Notes: a model not told the origin generated them from the letters alone. A stretch of 7,551 nt of DNA from PVC group bacterium (GCA_003565095.1 PXDI01000351.1:1-7551), one strand, 5' to 3'; counted from the stretch's first letter, positions 1 through 7,195 are shown. Program-made: numbers and translations.

Positions 1-220
1 GATGTCTCACGTTACTTGCTGGCAAATCCAAGAGACCCTGACGGCCAATCTCCTTGATATGGGGGACAACCAACAATGCTGACGAAACGGATGACCATGA
101 AAATCCATGTACCCCTATAACGGACCCATTACCCACCGAAAACCGCCTGTGCGTTTCGTCTGATTTATTGCCCCTTCTCAAACAACAGAAAGGTTGGTAA
201 TTATGAGAGCCTCAGCAGAA
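1..220. other. Intergenic sequence after the last operon gene
   Basis: No supportable gene is seen here. Besides the 9-bp inverted repeat there is a weak stem (CCTTCT at 173-178 with AGAAAGG at 188-194) just past the operon end. No clear rho-independent terminator is visible. One minus-strand frame stays open from about 209 to the edge but has no ATG. Confidence 0.5.
81..160. repeat. 9-bp perfect inverted repeat downstream of the operon
   Basis: GACGAAACG (81-89) and CGTTTCGTC (152-160) are exact reverse complements 62 nt apart. The spacing is long for an intrinsic terminator, and no U-run follows on the minus strand. It could be a paired protein-binding site or chance. Confidence 0.4.
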
Positions 221-1084
221 TCAAAAGAAGAGCACATCCGCATCTGACTGCTCTAACAGCTCATCCAGCGACATTTGCTTATCAACTGCCGCACCGGATT
301 TCTGCTGCGCCATGGGCACCTGCGAAAACGCCTGCCCGTGGAAGCGCATGCGGATTTCACCGGCATCATTGCCGCTAAGCCCTATATCACTGCCTTTGAA
401 AACCGTACTGAAGTAAAGCCTTGTGTCCCAGTATGTGGTTACGTCCTGAATGGTAAGGGTCAACGGCAGTTCAGGAATGCGCAGACGATTGCCGCCGACA
501 CGCAATTCAAGATCAAAAACCCCCTTCATGTTTACTGCTGGCCGCGGAAGTCTGCCGCGTTCATCCGGCCGCCGGAGCGGATTAAGCAATGCCAGCAACT
601 CTTTATTATCAAATTCTAAATCACGCAGATTACTGAATGTCACAAATACCTGTGGATGCGGTCTGGTGCTGACCCACTCTGCACAGGCATAACCCGAGGC
701 ATCCAGCATCTCCCGTTTAGAACCATAAAGACGCAATACCGCGGTGCCTTCACCGGAAGCGGTCACCTTTACCTGCTCCCGCCGGCCTTCATCGGTATCG
801 AAATGAAAATTAATCACACCATTGGTATTGACCCCGGCGATAAACAAGGGACGCGGCTGCAATTCATTGCGAAAGGAGGCATAGCATGACCAGTACCCCG
901 GCAGTCGTTGCTCACGGTACTGATCCTTATTGAAGTTAACCGGCAGAACCGAATTGCGGGTATTGATCAGACTTTCAACTTCCTCCAACGCGAAATTAAC
1001 TCCGCGAGCTGCGCGCCGCTGGGCGTTTGCCGTGCCCGCCGCCAGCACAATGCAAAGCAAGTACATTAAAGCGGTTTTATTCAT
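221..1084 (-). CDS. Secreted protein of unknown function, 'partner B' (287 aa)
   Basis: I do not recognise this gene as a named family. Residues 1-21 form a typical Sec signal peptide (Lys near the start, hydrophobic core, cleavage after ANA before Gln22), so the product is exported. The mature part is mainly beta-type: alternating hydrophobic strands from about residue 65 to 150, then strands around 185-250 containing FKGSDIGLSGNDAGEIRM. A variable linker and an acidic tail (MSLDELLEQSDADVLFF) follow. It is paralogous to the protein at 3222-4064: RPLFIAG matches RPLYVTG, and GSDIGLSGNDAGEI matches GSELGLKGADSGPL. The C-terminal half loosely recalls YceI-like lipocalin barrels, but this is only a resemblance. 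The start ATG overlaps the stop of the upstream propeller gene by 4 nt (ATGA) and is preceded by GGGAGG with 6-nt spacing, which indicates translational coupling. It is the last gene of the operon. Confidence 0.85.
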   Translation of the reverse strand: MNKTALMYLLCIVLAAGTANAQRRAARGVNFALEEVESLINTRNSVLPVNFNKDQYREQRLPGYWSCYASFRNELQPRPLFIAGVNTNGVINFHFDTDEGRREQVKVTASGEGTAVLRLYGSKREMLDASGYACAEWVSTRPHPQVFVTFSNLRDLEFDNKELLALLNPLRRPDERGRLPRPAVNMKGVFDLELRVGGNRLRIPELPLTLTIQDVTTYWDTRLYFSTVFKGSDIGLSGNDAGEIRMRFHGQAFSQVPMAQQKSGAAVDKQMSLDELLEQSDADVLFF

Positions 1085-3192
1085 TTTGCGCCTCCCGATG
1101 CAACATCACGCAGCAAATAGATATGCCCGTCCGAAAACCCTCCCCCGAAAGTTTCCTGCGCGGCATTCACGATCGGCGGGCGGTTTTCTTTCGGATGCGG
1201 AAAAATATGCTCGGGGAAAGACCGTTCGAGCAGACAACGGTTGAGAATACCGAGACTGTCCTCCGGCATATACGGGTCATGCAACTGGCTGATGTATATT
1301 CGCTCGTACCGCGTGAAATCCTCATTACTCCAGATTTGCGGATCATAAAAATCGCGTGCATCGAAAAGAAAATCGTTTATGTCGTCACGCAATTCCGCCA
1401 CCATATCCGTCGTCAAATCATTGCCGTCTACCACGGCAAACAGGTTTTTGCGCGTGTCGTCACGTAGATATTTCCATACCTGACGCCCGGCGGACGGCCG
1501 GCTGGCACGCGCCTGCGCGACAAGCTTCCGGGCAAACTCGTTCGGATAAGCAATATCATATTCCCACAGAGAAGCATCACGTCCCTCAATTCCATCACCA
1601 TTAACGCTCCCGACGGCGACAATTCCCCCGTCACGGGTTCCGATCATGTCTTGATGCCGCATGTTGGCGATCGCGCTGCTCCAGTAAACATTGGTCATCA
1701 TTCCGTCAAAAACAATAATATGACTGCCGCGCCCCCCGATCCCCTGAAAAGCCGGCCAGCCGTTTTCAAGAATACGTACATCAAGCCGCTCCTGCCCCAT
1801 AGTCTCGCGTTGATACTGATCCGGTGCGCGAAACCACTCCGTTGTGGTTTGCACCAGAAATGAAGCGGAACTGGCCATAATCGCGACACGCCCCGTACCC
1901 GTCACTATCATCTTTTGCGCAGACATGGAGTTAGGGTATGTCTGGAGCTGACTGCAATAAACCATATGATCTGATTCGTGAGGATCATCAAGATTAAAAC
2001 GCATAATATGCACAAAGCTCATGGCTCCTTCGACCCCCCAGGAGGGAAAATCGAACCCGATTCCGCGGGCTCGTTTTTCGAGATCGATCGGGCTTCTGGT
2101 AAAAACCGAGTTGCCGCCGTCCGACCAGCCTGCAATATAAACGTCCCCGTTCGGCGCAAAAGCGGCCGCACGGACAGCCGAATCAGACACAAGTCTCAGG
2201 AAAGAGACCCCGACCAGTGGCCCCGGCCACTCGTAGAATGATGAAGCCATCCGGCCATCGGGAGTGAAAATCTGCAGCACCGGCATGCGCCATGGCTCGC
2301 GGCCCGTGCCCCAGTGGCGGTCGCCGCCCAGCAGCAGATTGCCGTTTTGCGGGTGGACACCATGAAGCTGTTTCATGCGCCCCTTTACCAGCGCACTGCC
2401 GGTCTGTTCCCGGTAATCAATAAATTTACGACCGTTCTGCATGATCCCCATAACCCCGCGGCTGTCAAAAAAGATATCGCCATCGCGTCCCTCGAACAGT
2501 TTTTGCGGTGGATGCCGGTTTCCTTCCAGAATCCAGACCCACTCAAAGCCGTCAAGAGTGCGATTGAGCCGCCCGACATAAACATCGCCCGGCTGAAGTG
2601 TTGACGCAAAACGGTAGGCACCGGATGCTTCTTCGTCACCACTGAGCGCGTATGTATTCATCATTGCGGCTTCACGGGCAACCGCGCGGAAATTACGCGT
2701 TGCCATTCCGCCGATTACCAATCCTCCATCGCGTGTCACCACTGAACCGGTAATGCTGGCCAGCCCCCAGCCGAAACGCGTTACGCGGCGGATTGAACGC
2801 AAGTTTTCCGAAAAGAAAACCATAAACCCGGTACGGTTGGGATGGTTGGCGGCCGGACCGTCTTTTATACTCCCATGGCCGGGCGGCAGCAGCGGAATAT
2901 CCCATAGTTGACCGGGGCCGATCACACTGACGGGATACTGCTGCGGGAACGGCGGCCCCCATGAATTACCGATCGCAACAATATCGCCGTTGGCGGCCTG
3001 CATTACGCCGATAAACTCTTCCGTTCCGCCGCCACCGAAAAAAGAGGCGGCGGCAATATTCATTTTAGGGCCGCGTTTCATCCGGTTATGTGTACCCAGA
3101 TGCCGGTCCATTTGACACAATGCGCTGTCCGGCATAACCACCACGCCCAGCAACAGCATCCCTACCGCTATAAATCGTCTGTGCATCTTCAT
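1081..3192 (-). CDS. Secreted SBBP-like beta-propeller protein B with helical insertion (703 aa)
   Basis: This is a large exported protein of unknown function. Residues 1-26 are a signal peptide (MKMHRRF, then a hydrophobic stretch, cleavage probably near ALC/Q). Residues 47-83 (SFFGGGGTEEFIGV, ANGDIVAIGNSW, FP) follow the pattern of SBBP bacterial beta-propeller repeats. Further blade-like units occur around 139-165 (FGWG, DGGLVIGG), 202-245 (GDVYVGRL), 275-290, 345-356 (NGDVYIAGWSDGG), 430-445 and 515-530. The final GGGFSDGHIYLLR (683-695) may close the ring with the first strand. It is paralogous along its length to the protein at 4069-5811 but has an additional helix-rich segment at about 541-668. 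ATG 3192 is preferred because AAAGGG lies 5 nt upstream; a second in-frame ATG lies at 3186. It begins 29 nt after partner A and overlaps partner B by 4 nt. A surface or periplasmic binding scaffold is plausible; no catalytic motif is visible. Confidence 0.87.
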   Translation of the reverse strand: MKMHRRFIAVGMLLLGVVVMPDSALCQMDRHLGTHNRMKRGPKMNIAAASFFGGGGTEEFIGVMQAANGDIVAIGNSWGPPFPQQYPVSVIGPGQLWDIPLLPPGHGSIKDGPAANHPNRTGFMVFFSENLRSIRRVTRFGWGLASITGSVVTRDGGLVIGGMATRNFRAVAREAAMMNTYALSGDEEASGAYRFASTLQPGDVYVGRLNRTLDGFEWVWILEGNRHPPQKLFEGRDGDIFFDSRGVMGIMQNGRKFIDYREQTGSALVKGRMKQLHGVHPQNGNLLLGGDRHWGTGREPWRMPVLQIFTPDGRMASSFYEWPGPLVGVSFLRLVSDSAVRAAAFAPNGDVYIAGWSDGGNSVFTRSPIDLEKRARGIGFDFPSWGVEGAMSFVHIMRFNLDDPHESDHMVYCSQLQTYPNSMSAQKMIVTGTGRVAIMASSASFLVQTTTEWFRAPDQYQRETMGQERLDVRILENGWPAFQGIGGRGSHIIVFDGMMTNVYWSSAIANMRHQDMIGTRDGGIVAVGSVNGDGIEGRDASLWEYDIAYPNEFARKLVAQARASRPSAGRQVWKYLRDDTRKNLFAVVDGNDLTTDMVAELRDDINDFLFDARDFYDPQIWSNEDFTRYERIYISQLHDPYMPEDSLGILNRCLLERSFPEHIFPHPKENRPPIVNAAQETFGGGFSDGHIYLLRDVASGGAK
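1189..1572 (-). other. Helix-rich insertion domain in propeller protein B
   Basis: Residues about 541-668 of propeller protein B are absent from its paralogue A. Both proteins resume matching at ENRPPIVNAAQETFGGG (B) and GNRPAVTDGAAQTTPGG (A). The segment is rich in charged and aromatic residues, with long stretches of helical character (for example NEFARKLVAQARA and DMVAELRDDINDFLFDARDF). This contrasts with the Gly-rich beta repeats on either side. I do not recognise its fold. Boundaries are approximate because the alignment was made by eye. Confidence 0.6.
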
Positions 3193-3221
3193 TTTAGCCC
3201 TTTACTCGGGTTTGATCGGCG

Positions 3222-4064
3222 TCAAAACAGATTGAGCAGATCCGGAATATCCATTGAATCTTCAAGCTCCTGCTCAACTGATTTCCGTAAATCTTCGCGG
3301 CGGCTGATGCTGGGCTGCCGGCATGGTGCGCCGAACACCACATGCATCTCCAGCGGCCCGCTGTCAGCGCCTTTCAGGCCTAGTTCACTGCCGTTGACTT
3401 TCAAATCAGCACTGACCGTCATTTTCCAGATTGGATAGGGGTTCTGGCGGCTGCCGCCAATGCCCAGATCAAACTGTACCTGCGCTTTCTGCCCCTTCAG
3501 CACAACGCTTTTGCCGTCAACCGACACTACGCAATCCATCAAGACTTCAAAACGCGGAGAAGGCACGTCGATTCTCCGACGCCCTGAAACAAATGAACCG
3601 CTCCTGATCTCTCTGATCCTCAGGAATCTATCCAAATCATCATCAAGCTGCCGCCAGCTTCTAAGAGAATCGATGTGAAAACGAATATTACTGTTGTTAT
3701 TTATCCATTGCGCAACCGGGTAATCCGGGTTGGGGTTGATTTTGCCGCCCGGCGGATAATGACTGTAGACAACCACCCCGTGCCCCTTGGTCGATATCAT
3801 ATAGGTATCACCGACGCCGACAATATTCTCCAGCAGCACTTCCAGCCTGCCGCGTCTGCCCCAGCCGGTTACATACAACGGTCTTGCATCCGTTCGCGAA
3901 ATGCGCAGGTAGGACATACTTTCACGCGGCATGCCGTCGCTTGTGTACCAGCGACTAAAAAATGAATAATTCATTCTTATCGGTTGAGACTGCCCGTAAG
4001 CTTTCGCGGCCGGGCCGGGTGGAAACATCAAACAGATCAATGAAAATATAATGATTGTACGCAT
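3222..4064 (-). CDS. Secreted protein of unknown function, 'partner A' (280 aa)
   Basis: This is an exported protein of unrecognised family. The N-terminus (MRTIIIFSLICLMF, then AAKAYGQSQ) is a signal peptide with likely cleavage near residue 22-24. The frame is open further upstream to 4154, but that extension lies inside the preceding gene and would bury the signal peptide. ATG 4064 is therefore the start; AAGGA lies 10 nt upstream, and the previous stop codon is 4 nt away. The mature part has several beta-type stretches (58-100, 170-245), a short helical patch at 132-150 (SLRSWRQLDDDLDRFL), and an acidic C-terminal helix (REDLRKSVEQELEDSMDIPDLLNLF). It is paralogous to the 287-aa protein at 221-1084, with the same order of landmarks. 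Being encoded directly after its propeller, as the paralogue is, suggests that the two proteins of each pair act together. Confidence 0.84.
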   Translation of the reverse strand: MRTIIIFSLICLMFPPGPAAKAYGQSQPIRMNYSFFSRWYTSDGMPRESMSYLRISRTDARPLYVTGWGRRGRLEVLLENIVGVGDTYMISTKGHGVVVYSHYPPGGKINPNPDYPVAQWINNNSNIRFHIDSLRSWRQLDDDLDRFLRIREIRSGSFVSGRRRIDVPSPRFEVLMDCVVSVDGKSVVLKGQKAQVQFDLGIGGSRQNPYPIWKMTVSADLKVNGSELGLKGADSGPLEMHVVFGAPCRQPSISRREDLRKSVEQELEDSMDIPDLLNLF

Positions 4065-4068
4065 GTGG

Positions 4069-5811
4069 TTACCGTCCTTCGTTCCGGTCCGGCAGTTGCA
4101 GCAGAAAGATATGCCCGTCGGACCATCCGCCGCCGGGCGTGGTCTGTGCGGCACCGTCTGTCACGGCCGGCCGGTTGCCGTCGGACCATCCGTCCGCGGG
4201 AATTACCGCCTGCGAAACAATCGCTATGCGCCCTTGGTGTTCTGCCACATCGGCAATGTAGCACCCGGCCATGGCGCTTGACCATAAGAGGCTGCCTAGC
4301 TCCGCGTCAAAAATCGCGGAATACGGACCCGTTCCGCCAACTCCCAGCTTAATCTCTTTACCGTCAGGGTTCAATCGCGGGCTGTGCGGTCTGAGATGAT
4401 GATTATACTCCATTACCACCTGATCGGCTGCACGAAAATAGTCCGTTGTCGTTTGAACCAGCCACTTGGCGCTCTGTCCCCATATCACCAGCCGACCGTC
4501 AGGCAGGCCTTTCATCCCCTCAACGGTAGCCGGTCGCGGCCGGTACCCCTCAAATGCGCACCACAGAGTATATGCCCCTGCCGCCGTATCAGATGGATCA
4601 AACACCGCCAGATGCGCCAGCCTTTCGATGAAGTTCCCTTCCCGTTGAAACCTGGGTTCGGCATCCGCGGAAAACCCGATCCCGGTCTTTCCCAGTGGTT
4701 GCATGATATTCAGCGGATTAAATGACAACACCGATGCGTGGCCGGTTCCGACTCCCGTAACCGCTATCCTGCCGTCAGGCATAACACAGGCCGCGCTGAG
4801 CCCGGCGTCAGCCGGTGTGTCAACCACGGGATTATTGACCAAATCCACAATCCAATCATAGTAGCGGCGTTGAAATTCACCGTCAGCACTGTGTTGCTCG
4901 AGCAGTGGCGCGCGCCAGGATTGAAAACGATTGCGCGAAATCCGTGCACCGCCGAATATCAGGTTCCCGTTTACCGGATGCACTCCCGCCAGAAAGCGCT
5001 CATCCGCGGCATCCAGCACTGTCCGGCACGGCAGCTCCTGCAGCGCGCGCCCGTTCGCTGTAATGCGTTTGATCCCCACGCAATCGAATACAACACTGCC
5101 GTCCGGCGCTTCAAAAAGCGCTTTGGGCGGGCGCTGATGAGCTTGTAGAATCCATATCCATTCAAAGCCGGTCAGACCGCGATTCAACTGGCCGACATAA
5201 ACATCCCCGGGATTCACGATATGCTCATAAACAGTCCGGCCGTAGAAATTGATATCATCTCCCGGCTTAAGCGTGTTTACCGTGGCGGCCGGAACACTAA
5301 AGCGCCCGGTAGCTGTTCCTGCAAGTACCACGCCCCCGGCACCGCGTCGCGCCAGCACGGCATCAATACTGCCGGCACCCCAGCCAAAGCGCACCACTTT
5401 CTGAACCTTGGACAAGTCCGCACTGTAAAGTACAAAAAAACCTGTCCGGTTCGGATTTATGTCAAGCGGTCCGACGGGATCGCCTTGCGCGTCCCGGTCC
5501 ATGCCCGGAGCATAAAGCGGCACATCCCACGGCTGATCAGTCCCGATCACATCAGGCACAGGCTTGCGGGGAAACGGTTCGCCCCATGAATTGCCGAATG
5601 CCAAAATGCGTCCGTCACTGGCAAAACTCACTCCGTCAAAGCGCTCAACCCCGCCCGCACCGAAAAATGTCGCGGCGGAAATCTGCATTACCCGCTCGAC
5701 GGAAAACTTTTTATGCCAGGCTTCATTTGACAGTAGCTGCGGTTCCGCCGCAACAATTGCCGCCGCAGCAGCAAACTGCGCCATAATCAAAAAATAACGC
5801 ATTGCTTTCAC
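4069..5811 (-). CDS. Secreted SBBP-like beta-propeller protein A (580 aa, GTG start)
   Basis: This is an exported protein of unknown function, paralogous to the 703-aa protein at 1081-3192. Three starts are possible: ATG 5817, GTG 5811 and ATG 5802. GAAGGG at 5823-5818 is 6 nt from the GTG but touches the ATG at 5817, so GTG 5811 is preferred. All three keep the signal peptide (MRYFLIMAQFAAAAAIVAAE). Reading on to ATG 5925 would run into the sulfatase. Numbered from the GTG, residues 45-80 (ATFFGAGGVERFDGVSFASD, GRILAFGNSWGEPFP) match the SBBP pattern. Other blade-like units include RFGWGAGSIDAV, DVYVGQLNRGL, VHPVNGNLIFGG and PDGRIAVTG. The protein ends with GGGWSDGHIFLLQL. Landmarks shared with B include GNSWG.PFP, PNRTGF, RFGWG and LVQTTT. 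It lacks B's insertion. It is the first gene of the four-gene secreted operon and has a candidate promoter of its own. Confidence 0.85.
   Translation of the reverse strand: MKAMRYFLIMAQFAAAAAIVAAEPQLLSNEAWHKKFSVERVMQISAATFFGAGGVERFDGVSFASDGRILAFGNSWGEPFPRKPVPDVIGTDQPWDVPLYAPGMDRDAQGDPVGPLDINPNRTGFFVLYSADLSKVQKVVRFGWGAGSIDAVLARRGAGGVVLAGTATGRFSVPAATVNTLKPGDDINFYGRTVYEHIVNPGDVYVGQLNRGLTGFEWIWILQAHQRPPKALFEAPDGSVVFDCVGIKRITANGRALQELPCRTVLDAADERFLAGVHPVNGNLIFGGARISRNRFQSWRAPLLEQHSADGEFQRRYYDWIVDLVNNPVVDTPADAGLSAACVMPDGRIAVTGVGTGHASVLSFNPLNIMQPLGKTGIGFSADAEPRFQREGNFIERLAHLAVFDPSDTAAGAYTLWCAFEGYRPRPATVEGMKGLPDGRLVIWGQSAKWLVQTTTDYFRAADQVVMEYNHHLRPHSPRLNPDGKEIKLGVGGTGPYSAIFDAELGSLLWSSAMAGCYIADVAEHQGRIAIVSQAVIPADGWSDGNRPAVTDGAAQTTPGGGWSDGHIFLLQLPDRNEGR
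4116..4192. repeat. 14-bp in-frame direct repeat in the 3' end of propeller gene A
   Basis: The plus-strand 14-mer CGTCGGACCATCCG occurs at 4116-4129 and again at 4179-4192, exactly 63 bp (21 codons) apart. It encodes the two GWSDG copies near the C-terminus. Only the second copy in the protein has a counterpart in paralogue B (GGGFSDGH). Confidence 0.8.
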
Positions 5812-5817
5812 AGGCAT

Positions 5818-5823
5818 CCCTTC
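5818..5823 (-). promoter_or_regulatory. Ribosome binding site that selects GTG 5811
   Basis: GAAGGG on the minus strand sits 6 nt before GTG 5811. It is directly adjacent to the nearby ATG at 5817, which would be too close for initiation. This spacing is the reason for choosing the GTG start of propeller protein A. Confidence 0.6.
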
Positions 5824-5848
5824 AAAACAGTTGGAGTAGTTGAGTTTT

Positions 5849-5877
5849 AGAGTAAGGGAAATCGGCGCGTTTGTCAA
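5849..5877 (-). promoter_or_regulatory. Candidate sigma70-type promoter for the secreted-protein operon
   Basis: On the minus strand a perfect -35 hexamer TTGACA (5877-5872) overlaps the sulfatase stop codon. A 17-nt spacer and TACTCT (5854-5849) follow; this -10 keeps the T1, A2 and T6 positions of TATAAT but matches only 3 of 6. The predicted transcript would start near 5842, about 31 nt before GTG 5811. The -35 and spacing are good and the -10 is weak, so the call is moderate. It would uncouple the four secreted-protein genes from the sulfatase. Confidence 0.45.
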
Positions 5878-7166
5878 TAATCCTTCCGCGGAATCTGACA
5901 CCGGTCTCCGGTGGCCTCTTTCCATTCAGCCAGAAGCCGGCGGTTGCGCAGCAGTTCGTCCTGGTGCCGGGCGGAAACGGCAAGATTCACCTGTTCGCCG
6001 GGGTCGGCACGCAGATCGAAAAGCTGCTCGCGATGGCGACCCAAGGGGTAGAGGGCGTACTTGTGTCGCTCAGAAATCACCGCCCGGGCCAGATTGTGAT
6101 TGGGCTTGGGCGGTACGCCCTGGATGGTCAAGGTGGTTTCAACCACCAGGTGATCCCGCCACGCGGACGGGATAGTCCCTCCCGCCAACGGGCGTAGACT
6201 CAGCCCCTGATGGCCGTCCGGACGGGGCAGCCCCGCGTAGTCGGCGGCGGTGGCGAAGAAATCCAGTCCGATGGATACCAGATGCCGGGAGTCGACTGCT
6301 CCCTGCCTTCCATCGCGCGGATCGACGATGATCAGTGGCACCCGCACGCACTCCTCAAACAGGACCGTTTTCTGATGCCATTGATGCGCCGCGTTGCCGT
6401 TGCCGTGGTCACTCGTGAAGATCACCACGGTGTCTGGTGCGCGACCCGAGGCCTCGATTCCGTCCAGCAGTGCTCCGATCTCGGCGTCCACGGCCTCGAC
6501 CATACGGTAGTATGCATGCAGGTACTGGCGCCATTCGTCCGGCGACCAATCTCGGGTCGGATAGGGATGCAGGAGCGACTGCTGGTACCACCGGATGGCC
6601 TCGGCCTCATACGGGGCAGGCGCAAAGTTGGCCGGCAGAGTGGGCCACTCACGCCGGTCGGGCGTTGCCGGGATGGGTGTCTCGGGTAGATTCTGCCCCC
6701 GCGCCCATTCACAGATGTTGTGTGGATTGTGGTAGCTTACCGCCAGCAGGAACGGGGCCTCGCCCGGATCAGCCAGAAAATCCAGCGCCAGGGGAGTGAT
6801 CGTTGGATCATTGGTATCGGGCTTGCCCAACACCTCGAAGCCGTGCTGCTCTGGAACCGGCCCGCGGCCCACATAGGCGCAGCGGTATCCGGCCTGTTGC
6901 AGGTAGGTGCCCAGGCCAAGACAGTCGGTCGAGGACTCGAAGTGGATGGAATTATCCGAGACCCCGGTCTGGTGGGGCATCAGTCCGGTAAACAGGCTGC
7001 TGCGGGCCGGCGAGCACAGGGGATGGGTGCAGTAGGCGCGTTCGAAACGCACCCCCTGGCCGGCCAGCCGGTCCAAGGCCGGCGTGCGCACCCAGGGATT
7101 CCCGGCGCAACTCAAGGCGTCGGCGCACTGCTGGTCAGTCATGATCAAGATGATGTTGGGTTTCAT
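5874..7166 (-). CDS. Type I (formylglycine-dependent) sulfatase, atypical (430 aa)
   Basis: Members of this family hydrolyse sulfate esters, often of polysaccharides; the substrate here cannot be read from sequence. The N-terminal strand with metal-site Asp11-Gln12 (IILIMTDQQ) is present. Cys51 in CSPARSSLFTG fits the CxPxR motif that is converted to formylglycine. HNPHN (146-150) and SDHG (252-255) followed by QKTVLFEECVRVPLI are typical, and a C-terminal LFDLRADPGEQVNL motif is present. The family's GKWHLG segment after AYVG (residues 97-100) is missing: the chain goes straight to RGPVPEQHGFE, so the usual Lys and His are not seen. Length is slightly short for the family. No signal peptide precedes the catalytic strand, and no longer in-frame start is available. 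AAAGG lies about 8 nt before ATG 7166. The gene is visibly GC-richer (about 65% in sampled lines) than the operon downstream, which hints at a separate origin. Confidence 0.93.
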   Translation of the reverse strand: MKPNIILIMTDQQCADALSCAGNPWVRTPALDRLAGQGVRFERAYCTHPLCSPARSSLFTGLMPHQTGVSDNSIHFESSTDCLGLGTYLQQAGYRCAYVGRGPVPEQHGFEVLGKPDTNDPTITPLALDFLADPGEAPFLLAVSYHNPHNICEWARGQNLPETPIPATPDRREWPTLPANFAPAPYEAEAIRWYQQSLLHPYPTRDWSPDEWRQYLHAYYRMVEAVDAEIGALLDGIEASGRAPDTVVIFTSDHGNGNAAHQWHQKTVLFEECVRVPLIIVDPRDGRQGAVDSRHLVSIGLDFFATAADYAGLPRPDGHQGLSLRPLAGGTIPSAWRDHLVVETTLTIQGVPPKPNHNLARAVISERHKYALYPLGRHREQLFDLRADPGEQVNLAVSARHQDELLRNRRLLAEWKEATGDRCQIPRKDY

Positions 7167-7195
7167 GCATTGCGCCTTTGGTTCTAAAGATGAAA

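Noticed and set aside
173..194. Rho-independent terminator after the operon.
   Set aside because: The stem is short with a bulge, and no U-run follows on the minus strand.
1..209. Minus-strand frame open for about 70 codons to the left edge (contains HIKEIGRQGLLDLPAS).
   Set aside because: It has no ATG, and the possible GTG has no Shine-Dalgarno sequence. A frame of this length is not rare by chance, and no family resemblance was seen. It could be revisited if the sequence to the left continues it.
221..4064. Assigning the partner proteins to the YceI/lipocalin-like family.
   Set aside because: The beta-rich C-terminal half and the GSDIGL motif resemble YceI domains, but the match is by eye and the rest does not fit. 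It is left as a resemblance only.
4065..4154. Upstream extension of partner A to an ATG at 4154.
   Set aside because: It lies inside the end of propeller gene A, would bury the signal peptide, and lacks a ribosome binding site. ATG 4064 fits much better.
5812..5925. Upstream extension of propeller A to ATG 5925 or ATG 5817.
   Set aside because: The 5925 start overlaps the sulfatase and places the signal peptide internally. The 5817 ATG abuts the ribosome binding site, leaving no room for initiation.
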